A DNA stretch of 64,000 bases from Flavobacterium xanthum (GCF_900142695.1 NZ_FRBU01000020.1:1-64000), one strand, 5' to 3'. Shown: positions 44,763 to 54,935, counted from the stretch's first letter. Made by a program: numbers and translations. The notes: generated by a model from the sequence alone, not told the origin.

Positions 44763-45659
44763 ATGATAAAACGAACCCTTTTCTTTGGCAACCCCGCTTA
44801 TTTGAGTACCAAAAATGAGCAAATCGTCATTTCTTACCCAGACAAGGAACAAGAAACCAAAACCGTGGCCATTGAAGATATTGGGGTTATAGTTTTAGAA
44901 AATCAGCAAATCACAATTACCAATGGTTTGCTGGAAAAACTAATCAACAACAATGTTGCCTTAATCAATTGTGATCAATACCATTTACCTATTGGTTTGT
45001 TGATGCCTTTGAGCGGCCATACAGAACAGTCGGAACGATTTAAATATCAAATCAATGCTTCTGTTCCGCTGAAAAAGAATTTGTGGCAGCAAACCATTAG
45101 TGCCAAAATTATGAACCAAGCCGGATTGCTCAAAGAAAAAGGAATTGCGTGCCGTAAAATGGAACTTTGGGCAAAAGAAGTTACCTCAGGTGACGCGCTC
45201 AACCACGAATCGAGAGCAGCAGTTTTTTACTGGCAAAACCTCATCCCGCTAGAAAATTTTACACGAGGGCAAAAAGGAATGCCGCCGAATAATTTATTGA
45301 ATTATGGTTATGCCATCCTCCGAGCGATTACAGCAAGAGCGATTGTTAGTTCTGGAATGTTGCCCACTTTAGGCATTTTTCATCGGAATAAATACAATGC
45401 CTATTGTTTGGCTGATGATATTATGGAGCCGTATCGCCCTTATGTGGACTTAATTGTTTGTCATATTATGGAAACCGAGGATTCTTATGATGAATTGACT
45501 ATTGAAATTAAAAAACAATTGTTAGGTATTACAACAATCGATGTGTTCATAGATGGAAAAAACAGTCCCTTGATGGTAGCGATGAGTAGAACTACACATT
45601 CCTTACACGAATGTTTTGAAGGAACCGCAAGGAAAATTTTATACCCTATTTATGTATGA
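44763..45659 (+). CDS. cas1: CRISPR-associated endonuclease Cas1, type II
   Basis: Cas1 is the integrase of spacer acquisition. The protein is the compact type II form of 298 residues. Visible features are the N-terminal [18 protein letters not shown] beta domain, [10 protein letters not shown] and the helical metal-binding domain with [25 protein letters not shown] and [13 protein letters not shown]. The Glu/His/Asp-type metal site is compatible with these. It overlaps the cas2 start by 8 bp. A 1.06-kb RAYT/REP region separates it from cas9, so it may need its own promoter. Confidence 0.95.
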   Translation: MIKRTLFFGNPAYLSTKNEQIVISYPDKEQETKTVAIEDIGVIVLENQQITITNGLLEKLINNNVALINCDQYHLPIGLLMPLSGHTEQSERFKYQINASVPLKKNLWQQTISAKIMNQAGLLKEKGIACRKMELWAKEVTSGDALNHESRAAVFYWQNLIPLENFTRGQKGMPPNNLLNYGYAILRAITARAIVSSGMLPTLGIFHRNKYNAYCLADDIMEPYRPYVDLIVCHIMETEDSYDELTIEIKKQLLGITTIDVFIDGKNSPLMVAMSRTTHSLHECFEGTARKILYPIYV

Positions 45660-45999
45660 CGAACATTACACCCGTTTAAATCAATATAGAAGTTTGTGGA
45701 TATTAGTATTTTTTGATTTGCCAACTGAAACACGCAAAGAGCGTAAAATTGCTAGTTCATTTCGCAAGAAATTATTAGACGATGGCTTCTCTATGTTTCA
45801 ATTTTCAATCTATATGCGTTTTTGTGCCAGTAGAGAAAATGCTGAAGTCCATACCAAAAGAATAAAAAAGAATCTCCCCGAACACGGAAAAATTGGTGTC
45901 ATGCAAATAACTGATAAACAATTTGGGATGATGGAACTTTTTTATGGTAAAAAACAAGTCGAAACTGACAAACCATCCCAACAATTAGAGTTGTTTTAA
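45652..45999 (+). CDS. cas2: CRISPR-associated endoribonuclease/adaptor Cas2
   Basis: Cas2 forms the complex with Cas1 for spacer integration. The ferredoxin-like core is visible as [19 protein letters not shown] and [15 protein letters not shown], followed by [13 protein letters not shown]. The ATG at 45652 ([14 protein letters not shown]) is chosen because the longer TTG frame at 45616 lies in cas1 coding sequence. It has 115 residues and overlaps cas1 by 8 bp. The array begins 118 bp after its stop. Confidence 0.93.
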   Translation: MYDEHYTRLNQYRSLWILVFFDLPTETRKERKIASSFRKKLLDDGFSMFQFSIYMRFCASRENAEVHTKRIKKNLPEHGKIGVMQITDKQFGMMELFYGKKQVETDKPSQQLELF

Positions 46000-46116
46000 A
46001 GCATCAGGATTAGAAAAATGACTAACTCCCTGTACTGCAAGAAAGAAGCAGCACTCCTTTTCGATTTCAAAATAAACTCATAACTCTCAACATATCAAAC
46101 ACTTGAATCGCGGTAT
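46000..46116. other. Spacer between cas2 and the first array repeat
   Basis: This 117-bp stretch has no gene. It contains AT-rich sequence and a TGCAAGAAAGAAGCAGCA segment. With minus-strand crRNA transcription it lies at the 3' end of the array. Whether it acts as an acquisition leader cannot be decided from sequence. Confidence 0.4.
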
Positions 46117-49100
46117 GTTGGGAATTATAAGCTAAAATACAATTTTGAAAGCAATTCACAACTAAGAAATGGGCGGGCTACTTTAAGACGCTGTTGGGAA
46201 TTATAAGCTAAAATACAATTTTGAAAGCAATTCACAACAACTAACGAATTTAATAGACTGATTGAACGGTTGGGAATTATAAGCTAAAATACAATTTTGA
46301 AAGCAATTCACAACCAAACGGAGTTTGAGCTGTCAATAAAATTGGTTGGGAATTATAAGCTAAAATACAATTTTGAAAGCAATTCACAACAAAGTACTAA
46401 CCTATCCGGTAGCCCCGCAAGTTGGGAATTATAAGCTAAAATACAATTTTGAAAGCAATTCACAACCAGCTCTCGCTTTTTGCGCATCGGCGTACTGTTG
46501 GGAATTATAAGCTAAAATACAATTTTGAAAGCAATTCACAACAAATAGCTCAGTAGCTGTAATCCCTTCTTGGTTGGGAATTATAAGCTAAAATACAATT
46601 TTGAAAGCAATTCACAACAGCGTAAACCCCTATCGATGAATAGATTAGGTTGGGAATTATAAGCTAAAATACAATTTTGAAAGCAATTCACAACTGTCGC
46701 AAAATTAACGTCTGATTCATCCGCGTTGGGAATTATAAGCTAAAATACAATTTTGAAAGCAATTCACAACTAAGGCCTGACCCAGAGTCGGGAAGAAGAA
46801 GTTGGGAATTATAAGCTAAAATACAATTTTGAAAGCAATTCACAACATCGTATCGAAGTCTTGCCCCATTTGTTGAGTTGGGAATTATAAGCTAAAATAC
46901 AATTTTGAAAGCAATTCACAACCGTTATACTGGACGGGATAGTAAACTTTGAGTTGGGAATTATAAGCTAAAATACAATTTTGAAAGCAATTCACAACTA
47001 AATCGGATCGGTGTCTCCCATTATTTTGTTGGGAATTATAAGCTAAAATACAATTTTGAAAGCAATTCACAACTATCGTATCGAAGTCTTACCCCATTTG
47101 TTGGTTGGGAATTATAAGCTAAAATACAATTTTGAAAGCAATTCACAACCCGCCAAAGCAATATTCGAATATAATAACAGTTGGGAATTATAAGCTAAAA
47201 TACAATTTTGAAAGCAATTCACAACCTGAGGAGTATATTGAAAAAGTTGACTTCAGTTGGGAATTATAAGCTAAAATACAATTTTGAAAGCAATTCACAA
47301 CATACGTCATCAAATAGTCAATCTAAATCAGGTTGGGAATTATAAGCTAAAATACAATTTTGAAAGCAATTCACAACTGGCGGTTAGCGTGGATCGCAAA
47401 GCGTAAAGTTGGGAATTATAAGCTAAAATACAATTTTGAAAGCAATTCACAACAGAAATGCAAGAATTTGCTATGCAGGACAAGTTGGGAATTATAAGCT
47501 AAAATACAATTTTGAAAGCAATTCACAACACATTATCAAATGATAAATCAGGAGTTTGAGTTGGGAATTATAAGCTAAAATACAATTTTGAAAGCAATTC
47601 ACAACCCTGACGCACTCCAGTGTATTTAGATACTCGTTGGGAATTATAAGCTAAAATACAATTTTGAAAGCAATTCACAACAGCGTCTATTATTTTTTGT
47701 AAGTCTATCATGTTGGGAATTATAAGCTAAAATACAATTTTGAAAGCAATTCACAACCAACGCTCACAACTTTACCACCTGCTATCGTTGGGAATTATAA
47801 GCTAAAATACAATTTTGAAAGCAATTCACAACAAAAAAACACGAAGACGCAATCTTACCTAAGTTGGGAATTATAAGCTAAAATACAATTTTGAAAGCAA
47901 TTCACAACTGTCAAGGGCTCTTATCACGCGCTCATCTGTTGGGAATTATAAGCTAAAATACAATTTTGAAAGCAATTCACAACAAAGGAGCTAGATTTAT
48001 TTCTGCTATCCAGTTGGGAATTATAAGCTAAAATACAATTTTGAAAGCAATTCACAACTGTCAAGGGCTCTTATCACGCGCTCATCTGTTGGGAATTATA
48101 AGCTAAAATACAATTTTGAAAGCAATTCACAACAAAGGAGCTAGATTTATTTCTGCTATCCAGTTGGGAATTATAAGCTAAAATACAATTTTGAAAGCAA
48201 TTCACAACTGTCAAGGGCTCTTATCACGCGCTCATCTGTTGGGAATTATAAGCTAAAATACAATTTTGAAAGCAATTCACAACGCAAGCCTGCCAGCTCA
48301 GCCATTTCGATAAGTTGGGAATTATAAGCTAAAATACAATTTTGAAAGCAATTCACAACCAAGAACTCCTCTATCATTCCCTTGCGCTGTTGGGAATTAT
48401 AAGCTAAAATACAATTTTGAAAGCAATTCACAACGCAGCTATCCAGACGGCACATACTTTTATCGTTGGGAATTATAAGCTAAAATACAATTTTGAAAGC
48501 AATTCACAACTAATTTACTGATCCTAATAATACATCGTTAAGTTGGGAATTATAAGCTAAAATACAATTTTGAAAGCAATTCACAACTTAAAGGCGAAGT
48601 ATTAGTTGATCGGAACGTTGGGAATTATAAGCTAAAATACAATTTTGAAAGCAATTCACAACTTTTAAGATCATCTTCTTCTTCCTTTAAAAGTTGGGAA
48701 TTATAAGCTAAAATACAATTTTGAAAGCAATTCACAACAAGTGTAGGTACTACCATAAAAAATATAGTGTTGGGAATTATAAGCTAAAATACAATTTTGA
48801 AAGCAATTCACAACTCACGCGCTCGTCTTCCGTGCCTTTGCAAAGTTGGGAATTATAAGCTAAAATACAATTTTGAAAGCAATTCACAACTCATATTTTC
48901 AAAGTTGTACGGGTAAAAGGTTGGGAATTATAAGCTAAAATACAATTTTGAAAGCAATTCACAACATATCGCCCCACATTTGAACTATGGCGGGGTTGGG
49001 AATTATAAGCTAAAATACAATTTTGAAAGCAATTCACAACCTCTAGTGCCTTTGGCAATGTTTTCCAATAGTTGGGAATTATAAGCTAAAATACAATTTT

Positions 49101-51088
49101 GAAAGCAATTCACAACTATTTCAGCAATGGCCTTTACAACATCTTGTTGGGAATTATAAGCTAAAATACAATTTTGAAAGCAATTCACAACAAAACATTT
49201 CTGTAACATAATAAGTTTCTTGTTGGGAATTATAAGCTAAAATACAATTTTGAAAGCAATTCACAACTTAGTTTTGTAGCCTTCTTTTATCTTGTCGGTT
49301 GGGAATTATAAGCTAAAATACAATTTTGAAAGCAATTCACAACTACTCTTGTCTTGCGCCTCTTTGGCCTGCGGTTGGGAATTATAAGCTAAAATACAAT
49401 TTTGAAAGCAATTCACAACTTAGTTTTGTAGCCTTCTTTTATCTTGTCGGTTGGGAATTATAAGCTAAAATACAATTTTGAAAGCAATTCACAACTAGCG
49501 CCGTCAAGACTTAACGGTAAACCGCGTTGGGAATTATAAGCTAAAATACAATTTTGAAAGCAATTCACAACGGCGCAGGAGCTCTCGAAGCGTATGACTT
49601 GTTGGGAATTATAAGCTAAAATACAATTTTGAAAGCAATTCACAACTGAAGCTTATGACAGCCTTGACACTTGACGGTTGGGAATTATAAGCTAAAATAC
49701 AATTTTGAAAGCAATTCACAACTGCGGGTTACTCATGTATTCCGTTCTACCTGTTGGGAATTATAAGCTAAAATACAATTTTGAAAGCAATTCACAACCG
49801 TAGATTTCCCGAACGAAAATAGTACTTGTTGGGAATTATAAGCTAAAATACAATTTTGAAAGCAATTCACAACAAGAATATTGCAAGCAAGACGTAGAAG
49901 CCGTTGGGAATTATAAGCTAAAATACAATTTTGAAAGCAATTCACAACTAGTTGCGCAGCCTGAGGCGGTTAACGGAGGTTGGGAATTATAAGCTAAAAT
50001 ACAATTTTGAAAGCAATTCACAACCAAATGCAGTAAGAAACATATATTTCTTTCGTTGGGAATTATAAGCTAAAATACAATTTTGAAAGCAATTCACAAC
50101 TGAGGTTAGTGTTTTCCGCTATAATTCTATGTTGGGAATTATAAGCTAAAATACAATTTTGAAAGCAATTCACAACAACGCGCGCCTAAGCCTGTTGCTA
50201 TGTTAAGTTGGGAATTATAAGCTAAAATACAATTTTGAAAGCAATTCACAACCATATCCTTTTTCTTTAAAATCTTGCAACAGTTGGGAATTATAAGCTA
50301 AAATACAATTTTGAAAGCAATTCACAACTAGTTTATGCGGAACAAAAATTACTCAAAAGTTGGGAATTATAAGCTAAAATACAATTTTGAAAGCAATTCA
50401 CAACCGAACTCAAGCGCCTGACCGCGCTGGTGGGGTTGGGAATTATAAGCTAAAATACAATTTTGAAAGCAATTCACAACTGAGTCGGGCTTCATTTACA
50501 CAGCTTCAGCGTTGGGAATTATAAGCTAAAATACAATTTTGAAAGCAATTCACAACCTTCTGAATTTCTTTTTTCTTGCGCCGTTTGTTGGGAATTATAA
50601 GCTAAAATACAATTTTGAAAGCAATTCACAACCAAGTTCGCAAGCGGTTAAATCAAATTTAAGTTGGGAATTATAAGCTAAAATACAATTTTGAAAGCAA
50701 TTCACAACAAAGAACGTCCACATGGCAATAGTTGTATCGTTGGGAATTATAAGCTAAAATACAATTTTGAAAGCAATTCACAACATTCATGTCGTTAATC
50801 CACTTGTGTAAAGCGTTGGGAATTATAAGCTAAAATACAATTTTGAAAGCAATTCACAACCCGGGCAACTTGTAGAAGTTGATCGTTGCCGTTGGGAATT
50901 ATAAGCTAAAATACAATTTTGAAAGCAATTCACAACTTCAAAGCCAAGTTCTAGCAATGCCTCATAGTTGGGAATTATAAGCTAAAATACAATTTTGAAA
51001 GCAATTCACAACTCAATATCTACATTTGAACTTCTGGCTACTGTTGGGAATTATAAGCTAAAATACAATTTTGAAAGCAATTCACAAC
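46117..51088 (-). CRISPR. Type II-C CRISPR array, 66 repeats and 65 spacers
   Basis: I counted 66 copies of a 46-bp repeat (plus-strand start GTTGGGAATTATAAGC, end GCAATTCACAAC), all apparently identical including both terminal copies. The 65 spacers are mostly 30 bp; fifteen are 29 bp and one is 31 bp. The anti-repeat in the tracrRNA shows the crRNA sense is the minus strand, where the repeat starts GTTGTGAATTGC as in other II-C systems. Near its crRNA-sense 3' end each repeat has TATAAT, 7 bp before the spacer. The terminal 10 bp of the repeat are inverted with one mismatch. Spacers 24, 26 and 28 are identical, as are 25 and 27, and 42 and 44. Confidence 0.98.
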
Positions 51089-51158
51089 TAGATCCCGTCT
51101 CACGATACATAATTTGTTTTGATAATTTTAAACAAAACCTTCATCACACCGTTAAACC
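51089..51158. other. Right flank of the array
   Basis: The first ~30 bp after the last repeat (TAGATCCCGTCTCACGATAC onward) have spacer-like composition and could be one more spacer without a following repeat. The rest is AT-rich. In the crRNA sense this is the upstream end of the array, but no promoter is certain. Confidence 0.35.
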
Positions 51159-51239
51159 CTAGCCCTGATGGCAGCGGCATCCTTTTTAGTTTGCTTTTTT
51201 GCTAACAAAAAGATACAGCGAACAGCAGGAAATGGCTCC
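51159..51239 (+). repeat. Dispersed ~80-bp palindromic element, copy D
   Basis: It reads CTAGCCCTGATGGCAGCGG, CATCCTTTTTAGTTTGC, then GCTAACAAAAAGATACAGCG and AACAGCAGGAAATGGCTCC. The GTTTGC / GCTAAC-flanked centre and TTTTTAG / AAAAAG arms fold back. It lies between the CRISPR array and the DUF349 gene. Confidence 0.8.
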
Positions 51240-51355
51240 AAATGAAAACATTTTTAAATATAAAACGACTATTAATAATGGTTTTATTTTGTACTTTGAT
51301 ACTGCTTTAGTATCTTTCGCAATAGATATAAATACAAACCTTATACATTGAAAAA

Positions 51356-53374
51356 ATGTTAGAAGAAAAGAATGATAACCTGTCTCGTCAGGAAAACGAA
51401 GCAGATGGAAACTTAGAAAACAATGCTACGGCATCCGATCAATTCCAAAAGGAACACCTTGAAGCAACACCTGAAACAGAACCAAGTGATATGCCAGCCG
51501 AAGATAACGTAGTTGTTCCTGCTGAGGCCTCCCCCACTGATACTGCTATGGACACTAAAAACCAGATGGCTCTGGACGCCATTGCTGACACAAACGCAGA
51601 AGAAAGTGAAGACGAGACGCTTAAAGATCGTCATGAAATTTCTATGCAAGATTATGATACTTTATCATTAGAACAACTTGTTGAGGAATTGAAAAATTTA
51701 GTTTCCAATGAAAAAGTGATGTCTTTTAAGGATCACATAGAAGAAGTAAAAAAAGCATTCTTAGCAAAATACAACCACCTTGTAGAAGAGAAGAAAGAGG
51801 AATTTCTTGCTGAAAACCAAGATCCTACTGAAGATTTTCAATATCACTCGCCTTTAAAAACTCAATTTGACAAGTTCTACTCTCAATTTAGAGATACTAA
51901 AAATACTCATTTCAAGAGTTTACAAACCAACCTAAAAACAAATTTAGAGAATCGATTGGCTATTGTTGAAGAACTAAAAGAGCTAATTAATCCGCAAGAG
52001 AACATCAAAGACACCTTGAAACATTTTAATGATTTAAGAGAACGATGGAAAAATGCTGGTCCAATTCCTAAAGACAAATACAACCACGTATGGAACAATT
52101 TCCATTTTCATGTGGAAAATTTCTACGATTATTTACACCTGGACCGAGAGGCTCGAGACTTAGATTTCAAGCACAATTTAGAGCAAAAGCAAAAAATTGT
52201 GGCCCGAGTGGAGGAGTTAGTAAATGAAGCTGATATTAACAAGGCTTTTAGAGAATTACAAGACTTGCACAGGATTTGGAAAGAAGACATTGGACCGGTT
52301 TCGAGAGAACACCGCGATGAAATATGGAACAAGTTCAGTGATTTAACTAAGCAAATGCATGACAAACGCGAAGTGTTATTTGAAAATCAAAGAGGTACCG
52401 AACTTGAAAATCTAGAAAAGAAAAAAGAGATTATTGCTAAAATTGAAGTTTTGGCGACTGAAAAAGTCAATGCACACTCGCAATGGTTGGCACAAATTGA
52501 AAAAGTAGAGGCATTACGCACCGCTTTCTTCTCTGCTGGAAAAGTTCCTTCGGATGTAAACGAAGAAACTTGGGCTAGTTTTAAAACTGCCGTTAGAAAT
52601 TTCAATTCGTTTAAAAATTCGTTTTACAAAGACATTAAAAAAGATCAAAACGATAATTTAAGCCTAAAAACTGCTTTGGTCCTCAAGGCTAAAGAATTAC
52701 AAGAAAGCCTAGATTTTGCTGCTACTACCCCTATCATGAAGCAAATTCAAGAGGAGTGGAAACAGATTGGACATGTGCCAAGAAAATATTCAGATAAAAT
52801 CTGGAAGGAATTCAAAGACGCTTGTAATCATTATTTTGAAAAGTTAAAAGAACAAAAAAACGAAGAAAATAGCGAAGAGGTAGAAGCTTTTGATAACAAA
52901 AAAGCCTATTTAGAAACGTTGAGAGAATTCCAATTGAGTGGAGATCATAAAACTGATTTAGACGCTATTAAATTGCATATCGAAACTTGGAAAAACTTTG
53001 GAAAAGTCCCTTTCCCAAGAAGACATATTGAGGGGAAATTCAATAAAATTCTGGATGCTCTGTTTGAAAAATTGAGTTTGAGTAAAAAAGACACAGATAT
53101 GATGCGTTTTGCCAATAGAATGGATCATTTATCTGAAAGTCATGATACACGTAAGCTGGATAATGAAAAGATTTTCTTGATGCGCAAAATTGATGAAGTT
53201 CAGAATGAAATTTTCCAATTGGAAAACAACATTCAGTTTTTTACCAATACTCGCAATGCTAAAAAAGAAAATTCTATTGTGTTAGAAGTTCGCAAAAACA
53301 TTGCTATTCACAAAGAAAGTCTTGATGTGTGGAAAGAGAAACTAAAACAATTGCGAAACTTGAAAATCGAGTAA
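51356..53374 (+). CDS. DUF349-domain protein
   Basis: The first ~100 residues are acidic and low in complexity. The remainder contains several tandem DUF349 repeats, each ~70 residues with a W..iGpvPrek...W..F pattern. Examples are ERWKNAGPIPKDKYNHVWNN, IWKEDIGPVSREHRDEIW and EWKQIGHVPRKYSDKIW. The repeats form helical coiled-coil-like structures. No signal peptide is present. The family is widespread in Bacteroidetes and its function is not established. The length is 672 residues. A terminator follows before hemN. Confidence 0.88.
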   Translation: MLEEKNDNLSRQENEADGNLENNATASDQFQKEHLEATPETEPSDMPAEDNVVVPAEASPTDTAMDTKNQMALDAIADTNAEESEDETLKDRHEISMQDYDTLSLEQLVEELKNLVSNEKVMSFKDHIEEVKKAFLAKYNHLVEEKKEEFLAENQDPTEDFQYHSPLKTQFDKFYSQFRDTKNTHFKSLQTNLKTNLENRLAIVEELKELINPQENIKDTLKHFNDLRERWKNAGPIPKDKYNHVWNNFHFHVENFYDYLHLDREARDLDFKHNLEQKQKIVARVEELVNEADINKAFRELQDLHRIWKEDIGPVSREHRDEIWNKFSDLTKQMHDKREVLFENQRGTELENLEKKKEIIAKIEVLATEKVNAHSQWLAQIEKVEALRTAFFSAGKVPSDVNEETWASFKTAVRNFNSFKNSFYKDIKKDQNDNLSLKTALVLKAKELQESLDFAATTPIMKQIQEEWKQIGHVPRKYSDKIWKEFKDACNHYFEKLKEQKNEENSEEVEAFDNKKAYLETLREFQLSGDHKTDLDAIKLHIETWKNFGKVPFPRRHIEGKFNKILDALFEKLSLSKKDTDMMRFANRMDHLSESHDTRKLDNEKIFLMRKIDEVQNEIFQLENNIQFFTNTRNAKKENSIVLEVRKNIAIHKESLDVWKEKLKQLRNLKIE

Positions 53375-53401
53375 TTATATTTTTTCACGTATAAAAAACT
53401 T

Positions 53402-53435
53402 GAGGCTGTTCATTATAGACAGCCTCTTTTTTTTG
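53402..53435 (+). terminator. Terminator of the DUF349 gene
   Basis: Stem GAGGCTGT / ACAGCCTC with a short loop and nine T. Confidence 0.85.
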
Positions 53436-53452
53436 TTCTAGCTTATCGCTTT

Positions 53453-53466
53453 ATGATAATTATCAT
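53453..53466 (+). promoter_or_regulatory. Crp/Fnr-type box upstream of hemN
   Basis: ATGATAATTATCAT is a perfect 14-bp palindrome resembling the FNR core TTGATnnnnATCAA. Its centre (53459.5) is 33 bp from the centre of the TACTTTTG -7 element (53489-53496), which would place it near -41.5. Confidence 0.7.
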
Positions 53467-53488
53467 TTTAATAGTTGTGCAGTCGTTT

Positions 53489-53496
53489 TACTTTTG
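53489..53496 (+). promoter_or_regulatory. -7 promoter element of hemN
   Basis: TACTTTTG matches TAnnTTTG exactly and lies 22 bp before the hemN start. Confidence 0.65.
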
Positions 53497-53518
53497 ATAA
53501 ATATTAAATGACGCTGCT

Positions 53519-54883
53519 ATGAAAAATTCTTTAATTCAAAAATACAATGTTCCCGGACCTCGATACACCAGTTATCCTACCGTACCCTATTGGGATGAAG
53601 TTGATTTTTCATACGAAGTTTGGACAACAACTCTAAAAAAATCATTCATAGAAAGTAATGGACCAGAAGGCATCAGTCTTTATATTCATTTGCCTTTTTG
53701 CGAAAGTTTATGCACATTTTGTGGGTGCAACAAGCGCATCACAAAAAATCATAGCGTAGAACATCCTTACATCGAAGCAGTATTGAAAGAATGGGCCATC
53801 TATTGTAAAATCCTTGGAGAAAAACCAAGTATAAAAGAAATTCATTTAGGCGGTGGTACTCCTACTTTTTTCTCAACTAAAAACTTAGAAGACCTAATAA
53901 ACGGTATTTTCTCCTATGCCACGAAAGCGCCAAATCATGAATTTAGTTTTGAAGGACATCCTAACAATACCTCTCATGAACATTTGCAAAAGCTGTATGA
54001 TTTAGGGTTTAGAAGAGTGAGTTTTGGCGTACAGGATTACTCCGTAAAAGTTCAAAAAGCAATTCATAGAGAACAGCCCTTTCATAATGTGGCAAAAGTG
54101 ACGTTTTGGGCTAGAGAAATTGGGTATACTTCTATTGGTCACGATATTATTTTTGGTTTGCCATTTCAGGAAGTCGAAGATATTGTTGATACCATTGAGA
54201 AAACTAAATCATTACAGCCAGATCGGTTGGCATTTTATAGTTATGCTCATGTTCCTTGGATTAAAGGAAATGGACAACGCGGATTTAAAGACGAGGACAT
54301 TCCACAAGACGACAAAAAAAGAAAGTTATATGAAACTGGCAAAAAATTACTTTTCGAAAATGGCTATCATGAAATTGGAATGGATCATTTTGCCTTAGAA
54401 ACAGACAGTTTGTATGAAGCATTTCAAAAGGGCACACTACACCGTAATTTTATGGGATACAGTTCCTCTAAAACGAAGTTGATGCTTGGCTTAGGTGTTT
54501 CCGCAATTAGTGATAGTTGGTATAGTTTTGCTCAAAATGTAAAAAATCTAGAAGATTATTATCAAATATTAGAATGGGATAAATTACCCGTTTTTAGAGG
54601 ACACGTATTGACCACAGAAGACCTCATCATACGAAAACATATTTTGAATTTGATGTGCCAATTTAAAACGTCTTGGAATGATACGGAAGGCTATTTTAAT
54701 GAAATCCCCGAAATAGTAAATCAGTTAAAAGAAATGGAAAGCGATGGCTTATTGATTACTACTAAAAACAGCATCGAGGTCACAGAAAATGGAAAACCTT
54801 ATGTTCGCAATATCTGTATGGCATTTGATTTGCGATTGAAAAGAAAAGCGCCGGAAACAGAATTATTTTCGATGACCATATAA
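53519..54883 (+). CDS. hemN: Oxygen-independent coproporphyrinogen III oxidase
   Basis: HemN is a radical SAM enzyme that makes protoporphyrinogen without oxygen. The cluster motif HLPFCESLCTFCGCNKR has the CxxxCxxCxC pattern. GGGTPTF follows, along with the C-terminal HemN domain (FRGHVLTTEDLIIRKHILNLM). The N-terminal IQKYNVPGPRYTSYPTVPYW matches true HemN rather than HemW. The length is 454 residues. A Crp/Fnr-type box sits at a class II activator position upstream, as expected for a gene used at low oxygen. Confidence 0.95.
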   Translation: MKNSLIQKYNVPGPRYTSYPTVPYWDEVDFSYEVWTTTLKKSFIESNGPEGISLYIHLPFCESLCTFCGCNKRITKNHSVEHPYIEAVLKEWAIYCKILGEKPSIKEIHLGGGTPTFFSTKNLEDLINGIFSYATKAPNHEFSFEGHPNNTSHEHLQKLYDLGFRRVSFGVQDYSVKVQKAIHREQPFHNVAKVTFWAREIGYTSIGHDIIFGLPFQEVEDIVDTIEKTKSLQPDRLAFYSYAHVPWIKGNGQRGFKDEDIPQDDKKRKLYETGKKLLFENGYHEIGMDHFALETDSLYEAFQKGTLHRNFMGYSSSKTKLMLGLGVSAISDSWYSFAQNVKNLEDYYQILEWDKLPVFRGHVLTTEDLIIRKHILNLMCQFKTSWNDTEGYFNEIPEIVNQLKEMESDGLLITTKNSIEVTENGKPYVRNICMAFDLRLKRKAPETELFSMTI

Positions 54884-54897
54884 TTTTTAACCTTTTT

Positions 54898-54935
54898 CAT
54901 ATAAAAAGCACGCCATTCAGCGTGCTTTTTATATG
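54898..54935. terminator. Bidirectional terminator between hemN and the cco cluster
   Basis: Long perfect stem TCATATAAAAAGCACGC / GCGTGCTTTTTATATGA around a 6-base loop, suitable for both convergent units. Confidence 0.9.

Noticed and set aside
45616..45651. Longer cas2 start at TTG 45616.
   Set aside because: It lies wholly within cas1 coding sequence, and the normal Cas2 N-terminus begins at 45652.
46885..49945. Several 60-70 codon frames on the minus strand within the array, each repeating NCFQNCILAYNSQ.
   Set aside because: They are translations of the 46-bp CRISPR repeat and its spacers, with no start context and no conserved protein.
51117..51140. A degenerate CRISPR repeat after the last spacer-like segment (GTTTTGATAATTTTAAAC).
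   Set aside because: The similarity to the repeat needs several gaps in AT-rich sequence and could be chance.
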